From contig NZ_QLZQ01000002.1 of the NCBI RefSeq assembly GCF_003289925.1, positions 269,282-333,281 on the forward strand: DNA of 64,000 bases. The letters run 5' to 3'. Position 1 is the stretch's first letter. The number at the start of each line of letters is the position of its first letter. Under the pieces are notes generated by a model that was not told the origin of the DNA, made no database searches, and saw only the letters and a list, made by a program, of their open reading frames with translations. This document shows, one piece after another, positions 9,910-22,580 of this stretch. Origin of the DNA: Planococcus maitriensis. GTDB lineage: Bacteria > Bacillota > Bacilli > Bacillales_A > Planococcaceae. The position numbers and the translations under genes are program-made.

Positions 9910-11472
9910 CTACAGGCGGTCAGCTTTTTGCTTGCGGATGCCGTCGACCATGATCCATTTGCTGTCATCGCCGACCGCAACGGTCTTGTCCGACGAGTCG
10001 ACGCTCATGATGTTCTTGACGCGGACATTGCGCGCGCTTTGCTTTCCGCCCATGATCGAGATGTCAGATCCCGCCGTGCGGAAGCCGCGCACCACGCCGT
10101 TCGACAGCGAAATATGCTCGGCGCGGTATTGTACGGCGGAAGCCGGGCGCCCTTTATAATCATAGAGCGGGTCGCCTTCGAACAGGAAGCGGTTGATTGC
10201 GACATTGCGGTAGCCGGAAATAACCAGCGAGCGCGGCGATGAATCCTTATAGAGCCGCGTTTCGATCGGCGCCAGAGACACCAGCCGCTGCGCCTTGATA
10301 TTATAGGCCGACAAGGATTCCGGGTCTTCCCGGAGATGGTGGCCGATATGGCGGAAATTGAATGAGCGGTTGTCATTGACGGACAGATGCCCTGAAATGA
10401 AGACGCCGGATGCTGCAGACGAATTGGCGTGCGCTTTGATCTCGATGCCGCCGAAGCAGCGCGAGGTGGAATTGTTGAACAGCCAGACATGCCTCGAGCC
10501 GTCATCGATTTCGATGCCGTTGGAATTCGAATAGCCTTTTTTATGGGCTTTGCCGCTCGGGTCGGAGAAATGGCAGTTCGAGACGAAGACATAATCGCTG
10601 TGGTGGGTCGTCAAGCCGTCGTCCCCGAAGCCGAAGCCGTTCACTTTATCGACCCAGACATATTTGCTGCCGCCCCGCCCGCGCATGCCGTCGCCTGCGT
10701 AATTATAAAGCGGCGATGTGATGTCCACGCAATGGAGGCCGGGGTTGATCGCTTCCACATCCCGCACCCAGCCGTACGTGACCCCGGCAAAAGTGACGCA
10801 GCTCGAATAATTGCCCCAAGCATTGGTGCGGTCGGCCTGGCCGAGGCGTTCCACGTTCCAGTCTAGGCTCAAGCTCTCGACCGAGATGTTGCGGTTGCCT
10901 GTCACATAATTGGAGTTGGTCAGTAGACGCGAACGCTTCGGCGCTTTCGGATGCAACTTGATGACCGAAGCAGTCTTGCCCGCCCCGACGATCCGGCTCC
11001 ATGAAGGGACGCGGATGCCTTTGACGATATAGACGCCAGGCGGCACTGTCACTTCCACACGGCCGTTGCCGATCGCTTTCCTGAACGCTTCGGTGCAATC
11101 GGTGATGCCGTCGCCGACCGCGCCGTAATCGCGGATATTGACGCGCCGGTTGATCGTCGAATCGAGCTTTTTGTATTCGCGGTCGAGCTTGCCCTTCCAT
11201 TCCGGAAACAGGTCCTGGCCGAACACGATGGTGCCATAGCCGTTGTCGTCCGCCACTTCATACTCATCGGCAAATACCGACCAGAGCTTCTCGAGGAAAT
11301 GGACCGGCCTCTTGATGCGTACGCGAGGAAGGTCTTTCTTGATGTCATTGAACAGCGCTTCAGTCTCCCTGGTGGTCTGTTCTAAAGGAGTTGCATCGTT
11401 CAGCAGCTGCCCGATCAATTCATTGTTTTGCACAGGGTCATACCGTCTGTCCAACTCAATCATGGAAATCAC
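9910..11472 (-). CDS. Pectate-lyase-superfamily (right-handed beta-helix) protein, substrate unknown
   Basis: The 520 aa show an N-terminal ~110-residue segment of unknown type, then the Pectate_lyase_3 opening VNIRDYGAVGDGITDCTEAF (near 112), and a long series of short beta-rich repeats (ISVESLSLDWN, VWVDKVNGFGFGDDGL, VWLFNNSTSRCFGGIEI, VAINRFLFEGDP) typical of parallel beta-helix polysaccharide enzymes and tail-spike proteins. No signal peptide or membrane segment is visible, so either it is cytoplasmic or it is exported by another route. It has its own gap on both sides and sits between apt (with its terminator) and rel, where B. subtilis has nothing. Function cannot be assigned. Confidence 0.75.
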   Translation of the reverse strand: MISMIELDRRYDPVQNNELIGQLLNDATPLEQTTRETEALFNDIKKDLPRVRIKRPVHFLEKLWSVFADEYEVADDNGYGTIVFGQDLFPEWKGKLDREYKKLDSTINRRVNIRDYGAVGDGITDCTEAFRKAIGNGRVEVTVPPGVYIVKGIRVPSWSRIVGAGKTASVIKLHPKAPKRSRLLTNSNYVTGNRNISVESLSLDWNVERLGQADRTNAWGNYSSCVTFAGVTYGWVRDVEAINPGLHCVDITSPLYNYAGDGMRGRGGSKYVWVDKVNGFGFGDDGLTTHHSDYVFVSNCHFSDPSGKAHKKGYSNSNGIEIDDGSRHVWLFNNSTSRCFGGIEIKAHANSSAASGVFISGHLSVNDNRSFNFRHIGHHLREDPESLSAYNIKAQRLVSLAPIETRLYKDSSPRSLVISGYRNVAINRFLFEGDPLYDYKGRPASAVQYRAEHISLSNGVVRGFRTAGSDISIMGGKQSARNVRVKNIMSVDSSDKTVAVGDDSKWIMVDGIRKQKADRL

Positions 11473-11517
11473 CTCTCTCGCTAGTTTCTTTCTCTACCAT
11501 ACCCTACCTTCAGAAAA

Positions 11518-11551
11518 AAAATCACCTTGCCTAAAAAGGCAAGGTGATTTT
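11518..11551 (-). terminator. Terminator of recJ-apt
   Basis: The perfect 14-bp stem AAAATCACCTTGCC / GGCAAGGTGATTTT, with a T-run on the minus strand, separates apt from the beta-helix gene. Confidence 0.92.
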
Positions 11552-11552
11552 C

Positions 11553-12065
11553 TTAATATTGCATCAAAGTTGTGACATCGTAGCCGTCCAAGTTCTTGCG
11601 GCCATCCAGATAAGTCAATTCGATCAAAAATGCGCAGCCCGCAACCACGCCGCCAAGCTGTTCAACCAAGTTGATCGTCGCATTGATCGTACCGCCGGTA
11701 GCCAGAAGATCGTCCGTGATCAAGACACGCTGTCCCGGTTTGATGGCATCTTTATGCATCGTCAATACATCTGTCCCGTACTCCAGGCCGTATTGTGCGC
11801 GAATCACTTCACGCGGCAATTTGCCTTCTTTGCGGACCGGCGCAAAGCCGATTCCAAGAGCGTAAGCGACAGGGCAGCCGATGATGAATCCGCGGGCTTC
11901 CGGCCCGACGATGATTTCCGCATCAACCGTCTTCGCATATTCGACGATTTGGTCCGTTGCGTATTTATAGGCTTCGCCGCTGTCCATCAAAGATGTAATA
12001 TCCTTGAACTTGATTCCTGGCTTCGGCCAATCTTCTACGATGGTTATATATTGCTTTAAATCCAT
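11553..12065 (-). CDS. apt: Adenine phosphoribosyltransferase
   Basis: This purine-salvage enzyme converts adenine and PRPP to AMP. The 170 aa carry the PRPP-binding loop [13 protein letters not shown] (near residue 120) and the GPEARGFI segment. Its start overlaps the recJ 3' end by 10 bp, with AAGGAGG inside recJ, so translation is coupled. It matches recJ-apt order in B. subtilis. Confidence 0.98.
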   Translation of the reverse strand: MDLKQYITIVEDWPKPGIKFKDITSLMDSGEAYKYATDQIVEYAKTVDAEIIVGPEARGFIIGCPVAYALGIGFAPVRKEGKLPREVIRAQYGLEYGTDVLTMHKDAIKPGQRVLITDDLLATGGTINATINLVEQLGGVVAGCAFLIELTYLDGRKNLDGYDVTTLMQY

Positions 12066-14398
12066 AATTCTTCCTCCTTGGCTGACACTTGGGCGTCAAA
12101 CCAGTCTTTTAGGTCCCGATAGGATGCATACAACAGCTTTTGTTCCAAGGCAATCTGCCGCTCGCGCTTCTGATAAGCCGGCGCTTCTGACAGGTCACGT
12201 TTTCCCGGGGCTTGTGCAATCTCGGTAATTCCATTGTTAAGTGTAACAAAACCGAGTTCAAAAAACACCTGAAGCATGAAAAATAATGTTTCCCGGCTCC
12301 AGCCTTTATGTTTGGCGAGTTCATCGCCGTTCTTTTTGAAATCGAAGGTGCCGCGTTTCTTGACGAAGCCGAATAGCCATTTGAATTGCTCCCGGTCCGG
12401 GATGCGCTCGAAATATTGGGACTCCTGTGCGTAGAAATGGGCATAGACGCGCTTCGGCCGAGTTTGTTTCAACACGGACGACAGCTGCTCCTCGGAATCC
12501 GGCAGATCCAGAAGCACCAGGTGGTCTTTGGCAGCGTCCAGCTCAGCGAGGGATTGTGCAGGGACGATCGGGCCATCGAGCAGCGAACTGAACACCGCTT
12601 CCGTCTCTTTCTGGAAAGCGACGAATACCTGGTTTTGTTTCGGGATGAGCTTCGACCAGCGGCTGACTTGCCGGATGCCGCGGATGTCGAATAATTGCCA
12701 TTCGTCCGTACGGATATCTTCCACCAACAGCTGCGGTTTTTTACGGCCGTTCCATTCGTTGATCTGCAAATCGCCGATGACGTCGATCTTCACATCCGGC
12801 GTCAGTTCATCTCCGAGTTCCCCGATGCCGAAGCCGACCGCATCCAAAGTGGAACTGTTTTGAGCCAGCTCCATCTTCAGATGCGCCTGGCTCGCACCGA
12901 TCTTGCGGATGCCGGCTACCTTGACGCCGTCCAAATAAAACTTCGGCTTGGCAAAGCCCATGCCGAATGGTGCGAGACGGCGCATGCCTTCGATGGCATC
13001 CGTATTCACTTCATCAAGTGTGACAGGAATATCGATCGACACAACCGGCACCAAATCCTCTGCAGTTAATGAAGTTTGTGCTTGTTCGTTCAAACGTTCA
13101 CGCAACTCGTCGACGTCTCCTGCAGCAAGCGTCATGCCCGCTGCCATCGGGTGGCCGCCGAAATGCGGCAGGATGTCGCGGTTTTTGGCAAGTTCATTGT
13201 AGAGATGGAAGCCTTCGATGCTGCGCGCCGAACCTTTCGCTTTGCCGTTTGCCAAATCGAGCGACAGGACGATTGACGGCCGGTAGAACTTCTCGGTCAA
13301 TTTCGACGCGACGATCCCGACCACACCGGGATTCCAGCCTTCCTGCGCAACGACGATGACATGTGGCAGCTGTTCCCCATAGCGGGCTTCCACTTGCTCG
13401 ATCGCTTGTTCTGAAATCGCCTTGACGATCGCCTGTCGTTCTTTGTTCAAGACGTCCAAGCCGTCTGCTAGGGATCTCGCTTCTGATGGGTCATCGGTCA
13501 TGAACATCCTTACTGCCGGGTCCGCCGATTGCAGTCGGCCGATCGCATTGATGCGCGGCCCGAACATGAAACCGATTGTCTCTTCCGTGATGTCGCGCTG
13601 CTTGACGCCCGCAACGTCTGCGAGTGCCGCAATCGCAGGCATCGGCGAATCCTGCAAGGCGCGCAGGCCTTCTTTGACGAGCACGCGGTTCTCTCCGTGC
13701 AGCGGCACCAAATCGGCAATTGTGCCGATTGCGACCAGCTCCGTCAAATGGTCCGGTATATCGCCGTAGAGCGCCTGCGCCATTTTGAAGGCGACCCCGA
13801 CGCCGGCCAGTTCACCGAACGGGTAATTGCCTTCCGGATGCCGCGGATGGATGATCGCGAGCGCTTCAGGGAGTTCATCGCCGATATCGTGGTGGTCGCT
13901 GATGATGACGTCCATCCCGAGTTCGTTCGCCAAACGCACCGGCTCGATTCCTGACACGCCGTTATCGACCGTGACGATCAAGTTGATGCCTTCCGCATGC
14001 GCTTCCTTGAACAGCTCCGCATTCGGGCCATAGCCATGGTCGAAGCGGTTCGGGATCTTGAACGATACATCAGCACCTAAATCCTGCAGCACCGTCATCA
14101 TGACCGTCGTGCTGGTGACGCCGTCCGCATCGTAATCGCCATAGACGAGAATTTTTTCTTCCGCTTCGATCGCCTGTTGGATACGCGCCACTGCGACGTC
14201 CATATCCTTCATCAGAAACGGGTTATGTATGCCAGACAATTCCACATCCAGAAATTCCTGCGCTTTTTCCACCGTATCGATTCCGCGCGTGACGAGGATC
14301 TTCGCCAGCACAGAAGACAAGGACAGCGCTTCTTGCAAGTTCTGGACAGCTTGTTCATCCGGGCTTGTCAATTGCCATCTTTTTTTCGATTCAATCAT
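12056..14398 (-). CDS. recJ: Single-stranded-DNA-specific 5'-3' exonuclease RecJ
   Basis: This is a DHH-family nuclease of recombination and mismatch repair. In 780 aa, motif I is [19 protein letters not shown] (near residue 82), the DHH motif is [12 protein letters not shown] (near 160), and a DHHA1 domain ([12 protein letters not shown], near 400) is followed by an OB region and the extra C-terminal RecJ domain (from ~560) found in Bacillales RecJ. Length is typical for this group. GGAAGTGAG precedes the ATG. It is followed by apt. Confidence 0.97.
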   Translation of the reverse strand: MIESKKRWQLTSPDEQAVQNLQEALSLSSVLAKILVTRGIDTVEKAQEFLDVELSGIHNPFLMKDMDVAVARIQQAIEAEEKILVYGDYDADGVTSTTVMMTVLQDLGADVSFKIPNRFDHGYGPNAELFKEAHAEGINLIVTVDNGVSGIEPVRLANELGMDVIISDHHDIGDELPEALAIIHPRHPEGNYPFGELAGVGVAFKMAQALYGDIPDHLTELVAIGTIADLVPLHGENRVLVKEGLRALQDSPMPAIAALADVAGVKQRDITEETIGFMFGPRINAIGRLQSADPAVRMFMTDDPSEARSLADGLDVLNKERQAIVKAISEQAIEQVEARYGEQLPHVIVVAQEGWNPGVVGIVASKLTEKFYRPSIVLSLDLANGKAKGSARSIEGFHLYNELAKNRDILPHFGGHPMAAGMTLAAGDVDELRERLNEQAQTSLTAEDLVPVVSIDIPVTLDEVNTDAIEGMRRLAPFGMGFAKPKFYLDGVKVAGIRKIGASQAHLKMELAQNSSTLDAVGFGIGELGDELTPDVKIDVIGDLQINEWNGRKKPQLLVEDIRTDEWQLFDIRGIRQVSRWSKLIPKQNQVFVAFQKETEAVFSSLLDGPIVPAQSLAELDAAKDHLVLLDLPDSEEQLSSVLKQTRPKRVYAHFYAQESQYFERIPDREQFKWLFGFVKKRGTFDFKKNGDELAKHKGWSRETLFFMLQVFFELGFVTLNNGITEIAQAPGKRDLSEAPAYQKRERQIALEQKLLYASYRDLKDWFDAQVSAKEEELWI

Positions 14399-14449
14399 CG
14401 GTTCTCACTTCCTCACCCGTACATTATACAACATCAGCGGGCAGACAAA

Positions 14450-14476
14450 AACCTTTCGGCGCTTAGCCGAAAGGTT
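14450..14476 (-). terminator. Terminator of the lapA-like gene
   Basis: Stem AACCTTTCGGC (14450-14460) / GCCGAAAGGTT (14466-14476), with a T-run on the minus strand. Confidence 0.9.
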
Positions 14477-14480
14477 CATT

Positions 14481-14921
14481 TTACAATCTGTCGCGGTTCG
14501 TGTCCGGACGGCGGTCTTCTGTATCGTTCACGCCGAACTCGTCGCGTTCCGGCTGGGTCCGGAGCGATTCGTCCGCATCGTGCGTGCGTTCTTCCCCGGT
14601 GACGACCATCGCGTCGGGCGTGACGCCCGCTTTCTGGTATTCCGCGATTTCATTCTGCTGGGTGGCGATAAGCGATTCCTTGACCGCCACTTCCTTCTGG
14701 AGCGTCTTCACCTTGCGCTTCAATTGGTAGTTGCGCGTCATGGCGAGAATGCTCGATAGCAGGAACCCGAGCAACGCAGAAACCAGAATGACCAGGATCA
14801 ACGGCCATTCGGCTTCGCCGAACACATAATTGACCGGTACATTATCGACATTGAATACGGCAAAAATCGCGATGATGATAGCAAAAACGAGACCGAGCAA
14901 TAAGAGCCATTGCATTTTCAT
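14481..14921 (-). CDS. LapA-domain membrane protein (YrvD-like)
   Basis: The 146-aa protein has two membrane helices (QWLLLLGLVFAIIIAIFAVF near the N-terminus and a second around LILVILVSALLGFLLSSIL) followed by a coiled-coil segment (YQLKRKVKTLQKEVAVKES) and a charged, disordered tail. This is the LapA/YrvD architecture, a family of membrane proteins of unclear role in Gram-positives. The ATG at 14921 follows GAAGGGATGG; the open frame extends 18 codons upstream without a ribosome site. It is flanked by terminators on both sides and appears monocistronic. Confidence 0.85.
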   Translation of the reverse strand: MKMQWLLLLGLVFAIIIAIFAVFNVDNVPVNYVFGEAEWPLILVILVSALLGFLLSSILAMTRNYQLKRKVKTLQKEVAVKESLIATQQNEIAEYQKAGVTPDAMVVTGEERTHDADESLRTQPERDEFGVNDTEDRRPDTNRDRL

Positions 14922-14976
14922 GTGAACCATCCCTTCTTTTTCAAACTTCGTACACCTTGCCGGTTTATCGCACAAA

Positions 14977-15015
14977 AAAGGGACAAGGTATTAATACTCT
15001 ATACCCTGTCCCTTT
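14977..15015 (-). terminator. Terminator of secDF
   Basis: AAAGGGACAAGGTAT pairs with ATACCCTGTCCCTTT (one mismatch) around a short loop, directly after secDF. It reads well on both strands. Confidence 0.85.
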
Positions 15016-15027
15016 CTCCTATTAAAC

Positions 15028-17304
15028 TTATACGACTGGTTCGTCGGAGCCCCATTTCGACTCTTGTTCTTTCTTCTCGATATCGATCGGCCCTTTCTTT
15101 TTCAACTCGCCTTTTTTCAGGACAAGCCAGATCTGGGCAGCGATGAAGATCGATGAATACGTCCCTGCGACCAAGCCGATCAACAAGGCGATCGAGAAAT
15201 TCGTGATCGATGCAGCCCCGAAGATCAGGAGCGCAAGCACGACGAGGAATACCGTCATGACAGTATTGATCGAACGCGTCAAGGTCTGGCGGAGAGAAGT
15301 GTTGACGATTTTCTCCAGCTGTTCGAACGTTTCGATTTTCTTGACGCGGCGCATATTCTCGCGAATCCGGTCAAAAGTGACGATTGTGTCGTTGATCGAA
15401 TAACCGATGATGGTCAGGACAGCGGCGATGAACGTGATGTCCACTTCCAGCCGCAGCAAGCTGAAGGCCGCGACGATGAAGAAGGCATCGTGTAGAAGTG
15501 CCACGATGGACGCCACACCCATGCGCCATTCAAAGCGGAACGCCACATAGATGATGATGCCGACTGCCGCGATGGCCAGTGCATACATGGCGTTCTGTGC
15601 GAGCTCGATGCCGACGGTCGGCGATACGGTCGACACGTTCGGTTCGATGCCGTATTCGTCCATAGCCGCCGATTTCAACTCCTCGATTTCCTGCTGGCTG
15701 AATTCCTCGCTGTAGCGGACAACGCCGATTGAAGAGCCTTCGCCTGCCATGACGATATCATCCGACGGATAACCGGCACTTTCCACGAAGTTTTCCACTT
15801 CATCTTTAGTGAGTGACGATTCGGAAGTGACTTCGACGCGTGTACCGCTGGAGAAATCGATCCCCAAGTTCAGTTGGAAGATCGACAGTACGACTAGCCC
15901 CGATAAGATGAGCGCGAGTGATGCAGCAAAGAATTTGCGGCGTTTGCCCGCAAAATCAAAGCGGTCGTAAGGCGTCGTCAAATCGGTAATGTGCAAGTCT
16001 TCCTCTTTTGCATGGATTTTCTTTTTCGATAAGCCGAACCAGCCTGGCTTATTGTCCAGGAACCCGCTCCATACCCAAAGGCCGAGCATGAGGCGAGAGC
16101 CCCAAACAGCAGTCAGGAAACTGGCTAGGATGGAAATGATCAGCATCGTCGCAAAGCCTTTGACGGAACTGGTGCCGAAATAGAACAAGACCGCGGCTGC
16201 GAGCAGCGTCGTGATATTGGCGTCGATGATCGCGGAAAACGACGATCTGGCGCCTGCACGGAAAGCATCCCGCACGGACTGGCCGGTCCGCAGTTCCTCG
16301 CGTATGCGCTCATAAGTGATGATATTGGCATCGACTGCCATCCCGACACCGAGCATGATCGCCGCGATGCCCGGCAAGGTCAGCACGCCGCCGATCCATT
16401 CGAAGATCACGAGGATCAGATAGACGTAAGCGGAAAGCGTGATGACTGCGATCGCTCCAGGGAAACGGTAGAACAATAGCATGAAGAGCAGGACAGCCGC
16501 GATGCCGATACCGGCTGCGAAAGTCGTCTCGTCCAGTGCCTGTTCACCGAATTGTGCACCGACAGATGTCGAATACACTTCTTCGAGTTTCACCGGAAGC
16601 GCACCGGCGTTCAAGATACCGGCCAAGTTCTGCGTTTCCTCTACAGTAAAGGAACCGGAGATTTCAACGCTCGGTGAATTGATGCGCTGTGAAACGCGCG
16701 GGTCGGAAACGAATTTCGGGTCCGCTTCCAGGCGTTCTTCCTGATAGGAATCGACGCCTTCTTCAAAGTCGAGCCAGATGACAAGCACGTTATCCGGTGC
16801 CGGCTTTTGCGCGATCTCGCCCGTCACTTCGGCGAATTTGCCCGGTTCGTTCAGTTCCAGCGTGACGATCGGCTGGCCTTCCTGATTGAAAGTGGCCGTG
16901 GCGCCGCCTTGCGCCAGGTCATTTCCGGACAGCATGACATTATCTTCCGCATCGCGGAACGATAGGTTCGCTTCAGTCGAAAGCAGCTCACGGGCAGACG
17001 ATTGGTCTTCGATGCCCGCCAACTGGACGCGGATCCGGTTGCCGCTTTCGATTTGGATGCTCGGTTCACTGACGCCGAGCACGTCGATGCGGCTTCTCAG
17101 CGCATCCGTCGTATCGGAGACGACTTCTTCTGTAATTTCCTGTCCTTCTTCAAGCGGTTCGACTTGGTAAAGAACTTCAAATCCGCCCTGCAGATCGAGC
17201 CCGAGATTGATATCCTTGGCGATCGGCAGGCTAGTTGTGCCAATCAGCCCGATGAGCATGAATACCAGCAGGAAAAAGGCGATGATGCGAGATCTTGCTT
17301 TCAT
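15028..17304 (-). CDS. secDF: Protein-export membrane protein SecDF (fused)
   Basis: This is a 758-aa fusion of SecD and SecF, the proton-driven RND-type partner of SecYEG that pulls preproteins through the membrane. The SecD half has TM1, a large extracytoplasmic P1 domain (LGLDLQGGFEVLYQVEP), and five further TM helices including the conserved AVDANIITYERIREELRTG; the SecF half starts about residue 450 (NLGIDFSSGTRVEV) and ends with IIGYSINDTIVTFDRIREN. The natural fusion is standard in Bacillales. GAGGAGG precedes the ATG. comN lies 63 bp upstream. Confidence 0.98.
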   Translation of the reverse strand: MKARSRIIAFFLLVFMLIGLIGTTSLPIAKDINLGLDLQGGFEVLYQVEPLEEGQEITEEVVSDTTDALRSRIDVLGVSEPSIQIESGNRIRVQLAGIEDQSSARELLSTEANLSFRDAEDNVMLSGNDLAQGGATATFNQEGQPIVTLELNEPGKFAEVTGEIAQKPAPDNVLVIWLDFEEGVDSYQEERLEADPKFVSDPRVSQRINSPSVEISGSFTVEETQNLAGILNAGALPVKLEEVYSTSVGAQFGEQALDETTFAAGIGIAAVLLFMLLFYRFPGAIAVITLSAYVYLILVIFEWIGGVLTLPGIAAIMLGVGMAVDANIITYERIREELRTGQSVRDAFRAGARSSFSAIIDANITTLLAAAVLFYFGTSSVKGFATMLIISILASFLTAVWGSRLMLGLWVWSGFLDNKPGWFGLSKKKIHAKEEDLHITDLTTPYDRFDFAGKRRKFFAASLALILSGLVVLSIFQLNLGIDFSSGTRVEVTSESSLTKDEVENFVESAGYPSDDIVMAGEGSSIGVVRYSEEFSQQEIEELKSAAMDEYGIEPNVSTVSPTVGIELAQNAMYALAIAAVGIIIYVAFRFEWRMGVASIVALLHDAFFIVAAFSLLRLEVDITFIAAVLTIIGYSINDTIVTFDRIRENMRRVKKIETFEQLEKIVNTSLRQTLTRSINTVMTVFLVVLALLIFGAASITNFSIALLIGLVAGTYSSIFIAAQIWLVLKKGELKKKGPIDIEKKEQESKWGSDEPVV

Positions 17305-17367
17305 ATGTATAGTTCCTCCTCAATATACAACACAGCACTTACATTATCGGTGACGTGCCAAAAGGTG

Positions 17368-17688
17368 TCAAATCCCGCGCGGTTTCTGGCGCGCCGGACG
17401 AAGAAGCTGCTGCAGGTCCTCCATGCTGTCTTCCGTGAAAAAGTTTGCGGTTTTAAAGGCTTCCACCTGATGGTAAGCGACAAAATCGGAGGCCGTCAGA
17501 TCCATGATATCCGACACCATTTCATGCAGCCGCATGTCTTCGATTTTCTTCTTTTTCCACACTTTCCTCAGGCAGTAATCCCACAAAGCTTCCGGGGTGA
17601 ATGTTTCATATTGCAAATACGTGAATTCACTGCATTTACTCTCCAATGCGGGCAGCACCTGCTCGTATTTTTCCGGATAGCTCATCAT
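17368..17688 (-). CDS. comN: Post-transcriptional regulator ComN-like
   Basis: The 106-aa cytoplasmic protein aligns by eye with the ComN/YrzD family (FTPEALWDYCLRKVWKKKK, then LHEMVSDIMDLTASDFVAY). In B. subtilis ComN binds the comEA leader mRNA and directs its location for competence. AAAGGAGA lies 7 nt before the ATG-ATG start. Position next to secDF matches B. subtilis. Whether it regulates a competence operon here cannot be judged from the window. Confidence 0.85.
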   Translation of the reverse strand: MMSYPEKYEQVLPALESKCSEFTYLQYETFTPEALWDYCLRKVWKKKKIEDMRLHEMVSDIMDLTASDFVAYHQVEAFKTANFFTEDSMEDLQQLLRPARQKPRGI

Positions 17689-17805
17689 GTCGGTTCTCCT
17701 TTCTGCAGTTCTGTTTCCATTGTAACTCCCAGATGGAAATTTTAGAACAAATGCATGAAAATTTTTGGAAAATTGTTTAATTTAATTTGGTTAAAATAAG
17801 TTAAT

Positions 17806-18010
17806 GAAATCGCTCCAGGCGGACGCTTTCGGGTCCACAGGATGTGGGTCATGCAGCAGGCGCGACAGGACGTCGCGATGCCAGCTGCCAGGGCATGGCC
17901 TCAGCCGTCTCTTGTTCGCTAAGGAGTGAGTTCAAAACGCAGCTGCTCCCACATCTGCGAGGCAGATGCGTCGCAAATGAACAAGCACAAGTGTCTTGCG
18001 CTTATTCATT
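17806..18010. repeat. Intergenic repeat region between comN and yajC (type B, degenerate)
   Basis: The 526-base gap from 17689 to 18214 holds no credible gene. It starts AT-rich, then contains AAATCGCTCCAGGCGGACGC at 17807, the reverse complement relative of the end of the type B copies (GCGTGCCCCTGAAGCGCAATC), and a GC-rich stretch with local inverted repeats such as CCACATCTGCGAGGCAGATGCG. In B. subtilis spoVB and neighbours lie here. Confidence 0.5.
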
Positions 18011-18173
18011 AGTCGCCGCCTTCCACTCTTTCATTTGAATATATACATTAGAGTGGAAACAAACCAAAATAGGCTACTTAATCCACACCTTCAGTTGTTT
18101 TGCATAATATTGTTCTTAAAAGGCTATAAATAGCTTTGTTCAGTTAGAGTATAGTCGATTTCGCAATGGACGA

Positions 18174-18207
18174 AAAAAACGCCTCCCGAAAGGAAGACGG
18201 TTTTTTT
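18174..18207 (-). terminator. Terminator of yajC
   Basis: Minus-strand stem CGTCTTCC / GGGAGGCG with G-U pairs and a TTTC loop, followed by a T6 run. Confidence 0.75.
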
Positions 18208-18214
18208 CGGTTAC

Positions 18215-18472
18215 TTATTCAACGATGCGGGCGATTGCCTGGCGCTCAAACTGCATGCGCGTGCCGTCTGCCACCGTGATGTAGATAGTCGTATCGTCCA
18301 CTGCGTCGACTTGGCCGTGCAAGCCGCCGATCGTGACGATGCGGTCCCCACGTTTCAATTCGGACTGCATGTTCGCTGTCGCTTTCTGGCGTTTTTGCGC
18401 TGGGCGGATGATGAATAGCCACATCAGCAAGAACATCAATAGTAAAGGTGATAACGCAATTAATGTTTCCAT
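18215..18472 (-). CDS. yajC: Preprotein translocase accessory subunit YajC
   Basis: The 85-aa protein has one N-terminal membrane helix (LLLMFLLMWLFIIRPAQKRQ) and the conserved YajC core KRGDRIVTIGGLHGQVDAVD. It associates with SecDF in the Sec translocon. GGGGG precedes the ATG. It follows tgt in the ruvAB-queA-tgt-yajC order common to Firmicutes. Confidence 0.97.
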   Translation of the reverse strand: METLIALSPLLLMFLLMWLFIIRPAQKRQKATANMQSELKRGDRIVTIGGLHGQVDAVDDTTIYITVADGTRMQFERQAIARIVE

Positions 18473-18513
18473 TGTTCAATTTCCCCCTTTCATGTTCTCT
18501 ATCGTTTTCGAAC

Positions 18514-20728
<2,215 letters not shown>

Positions 20729-20732
<4 letters not shown>

Positions 20733-21727
20733 TCAGGCATCTCCATTTTAAAGTGTTCGTAAGCAAGGGGCGTCACTGTGCGCCCTCTCGGCGTCCGTTG
20801 AATAAAGCCGATCTGCAATAGATACGGTTCATAGACATCCTCGATCGTCGTCGATTCCTCGCCGATACTTGCAGCGATCGTGTCCAAGCCGACAGGACCG
20901 CCGCGGAAACGGCTGATCATGCCAGTCAATAATTTATGGTCGATATGGTCAAGCCCGAGCGGGTCGACTTGGAGCATCTCCAAAGCCTGCTCCGCCATAT
21001 CGGTCGTGATCGATCCATTGCCGCGAACCATCGCATAATCGCGCACGCGCTTCAATAGGCGGTTCGCGATACGCGGGGTGCCCCGGGAACGGCGCGCGAT
21101 TTCAATGGCGGCATGCGGATCGATATCCGCCTCGAACAAGGCGGCGCTGCGTTCGACGATATCCGTCAAAGCTTCCGCGTCGTAATACTCGAGCCGAGAT
21201 AAGACGCCGAAACGGTCACGCAGCGGTGCCGATAATGCACCCGCACGCGTCGTCGCCCCGATCAAGGTGAACGGCGGCAAATCGAGCCGCACAGAACGCG
21301 CAGTCGGGCCTTTGCCGACGACGATATCGAGGCAGAAATCCTCCATCGCCGGATACAGCACTTCTTCGATCGAGCGGTTCAAGCGGTGGATCTCATCGAT
21401 GAACAGCACATCCCCCGGCTCGAGCGATGAAACGATCGCAGCCAAATCGCCAGGCCTTTCGATCGCCGGGCCGGAAGTCATCTTCACGCCGACTTCCATT
21501 TCGTTCGCGATGACGGTCGCAAGCGTCGTCTTCCCGAGACCCGGCGGCCCGTAAAGCAGCACATGGTCAAGCGATTCGTTGCGCATCTTTGCCGCTTCGA
21601 TGAAGATCTCCAGGTTGTGCTTTACTTTCTGCTGGCCGATGTATTGCGACAAACGCTGTGGACGCAACGATTGTTCAAAGCGCTCATCAAATTCCGAAAT
21701 TTCGCCGTCGATAATGCGTTCTTCCAT
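20729..21727 (-). CDS. ruvB: Holliday junction branch-migration helicase RuvB
   Basis: This is an AAA+ motor of 332 aa. It shows Walker [19 protein letters not shown] (near residue 59), Walker [11 protein letters not shown], sensor 1 IGATTRAG, and a C-terminal winged-helix domain. It drives branch migration with RuvA. AGGAGG is 8 nt before the ATG. It is 16 bp downstream of ruvA. Confidence 0.99.
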
Positions 21728-21743
21728 GGCGTTCGCCTCCTTG

Positions 21744-22340
21744 TTAAGATTGTTTCAATAGTAATTGAAGGGCTTTTTTCATATAGCCTTCCGTGTCGAG
21801 TTCCAGGCCTTTCAACTGCGGCTTCACTTTCGTGATCTCGCGTTCCGAATAGCCGAGCGCCCCAAGTGCGAGCATCGCTTCCTCGAGTTCGGATTCGTCG
21901 CCGCCGAACAAGTCCGCTTGCCCTGTTTCCTCGTACGATTCTCCGAAGAAATCCGTCAGCTTGCCTTTCAGGTCCAAAATCATCTGGCGGGCCGTTTTCT
22001 TGCCGACGCCCGGGAATTTCACCAAATACTTCTCGTCTTCCTGCTCGATCGCCTCGATGACGAATTGCGGCTGGCCGGATGCCAAAATCGCAAGCGCGCC
22101 TTTAGGGCCGATGCCGGAGACGCTGATGAGCTTGCGGAACAATTCCCGCTGCTCTAGCGTCGGGAAGCCGAACAGGAACTGAGCGTCTTCCCGCACGTGA
22201 TGATGCACAAAGATCTGCAGCTCGCCGGATCCGAACGAATACGGGTTCGGGGCAAAGATCTGCCAGCCGACGCCCTGCTGTTCCACTACCAAATATTCGG
22301 GCGTCACACGCGTGACTTGCCCTTTTATGTAATCGTACAT
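21744..22340 (-). CDS. ruvA: Holliday junction-binding protein RuvA
   Basis: The 198-aa protein has the RuvA layout: OB-fold ([20 protein letters not shown]), two helix-hairpin-helix motifs ([15 protein letters not shown] and [20 protein letters not shown]) and a C-terminal domain that binds RuvB ([12 protein letters not shown]). It is first in the ruvAB-queA-tgt-yajC cluster. Confidence 0.98.
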   Translation of the reverse strand: MYDYIKGQVTRVTPEYLVVEQQGVGWQIFAPNPYSFGSGELQIFVHHHVREDAQFLFGFPTLEQRELFRKLISVSGIGPKGALAILASGQPQFVIEAIEQEDEKYLVKFPGVGKKTARQMILDLKGKLTDFFGESYEETGQADLFGGDESELEEAMLALGALGYSEREITKVKPQLKGLELDTEGYMKKALQLLLKQS

Positions 22341-22580
22341 TGCAATCGCCCTTTCATTTTCAACCTATTGATTATACCATATTCCGCCCGCTCCTACGAA
22401 GAAAGCTATCCGGTTCGGCTGTTCCTTTGAAAGCTATGAAAGAGCTTCCCGCTGATTGAAGTTTCTCTTTATGTTAAAATAAAATTATATGGTGAAGTCA
22501 AATTCACTCACTCAACGCATTCCGCAAATCTGCTAAAAGAAAAGCTTTGCTCAACTCTCTCTGCGTTCGAGCATCGCAAA

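Noticed and set aside
9910-11472. Prophage fragment
   Set aside because: Only a single beta-helix gene, no integrase, attachment site or other phage gene in the surroundings.
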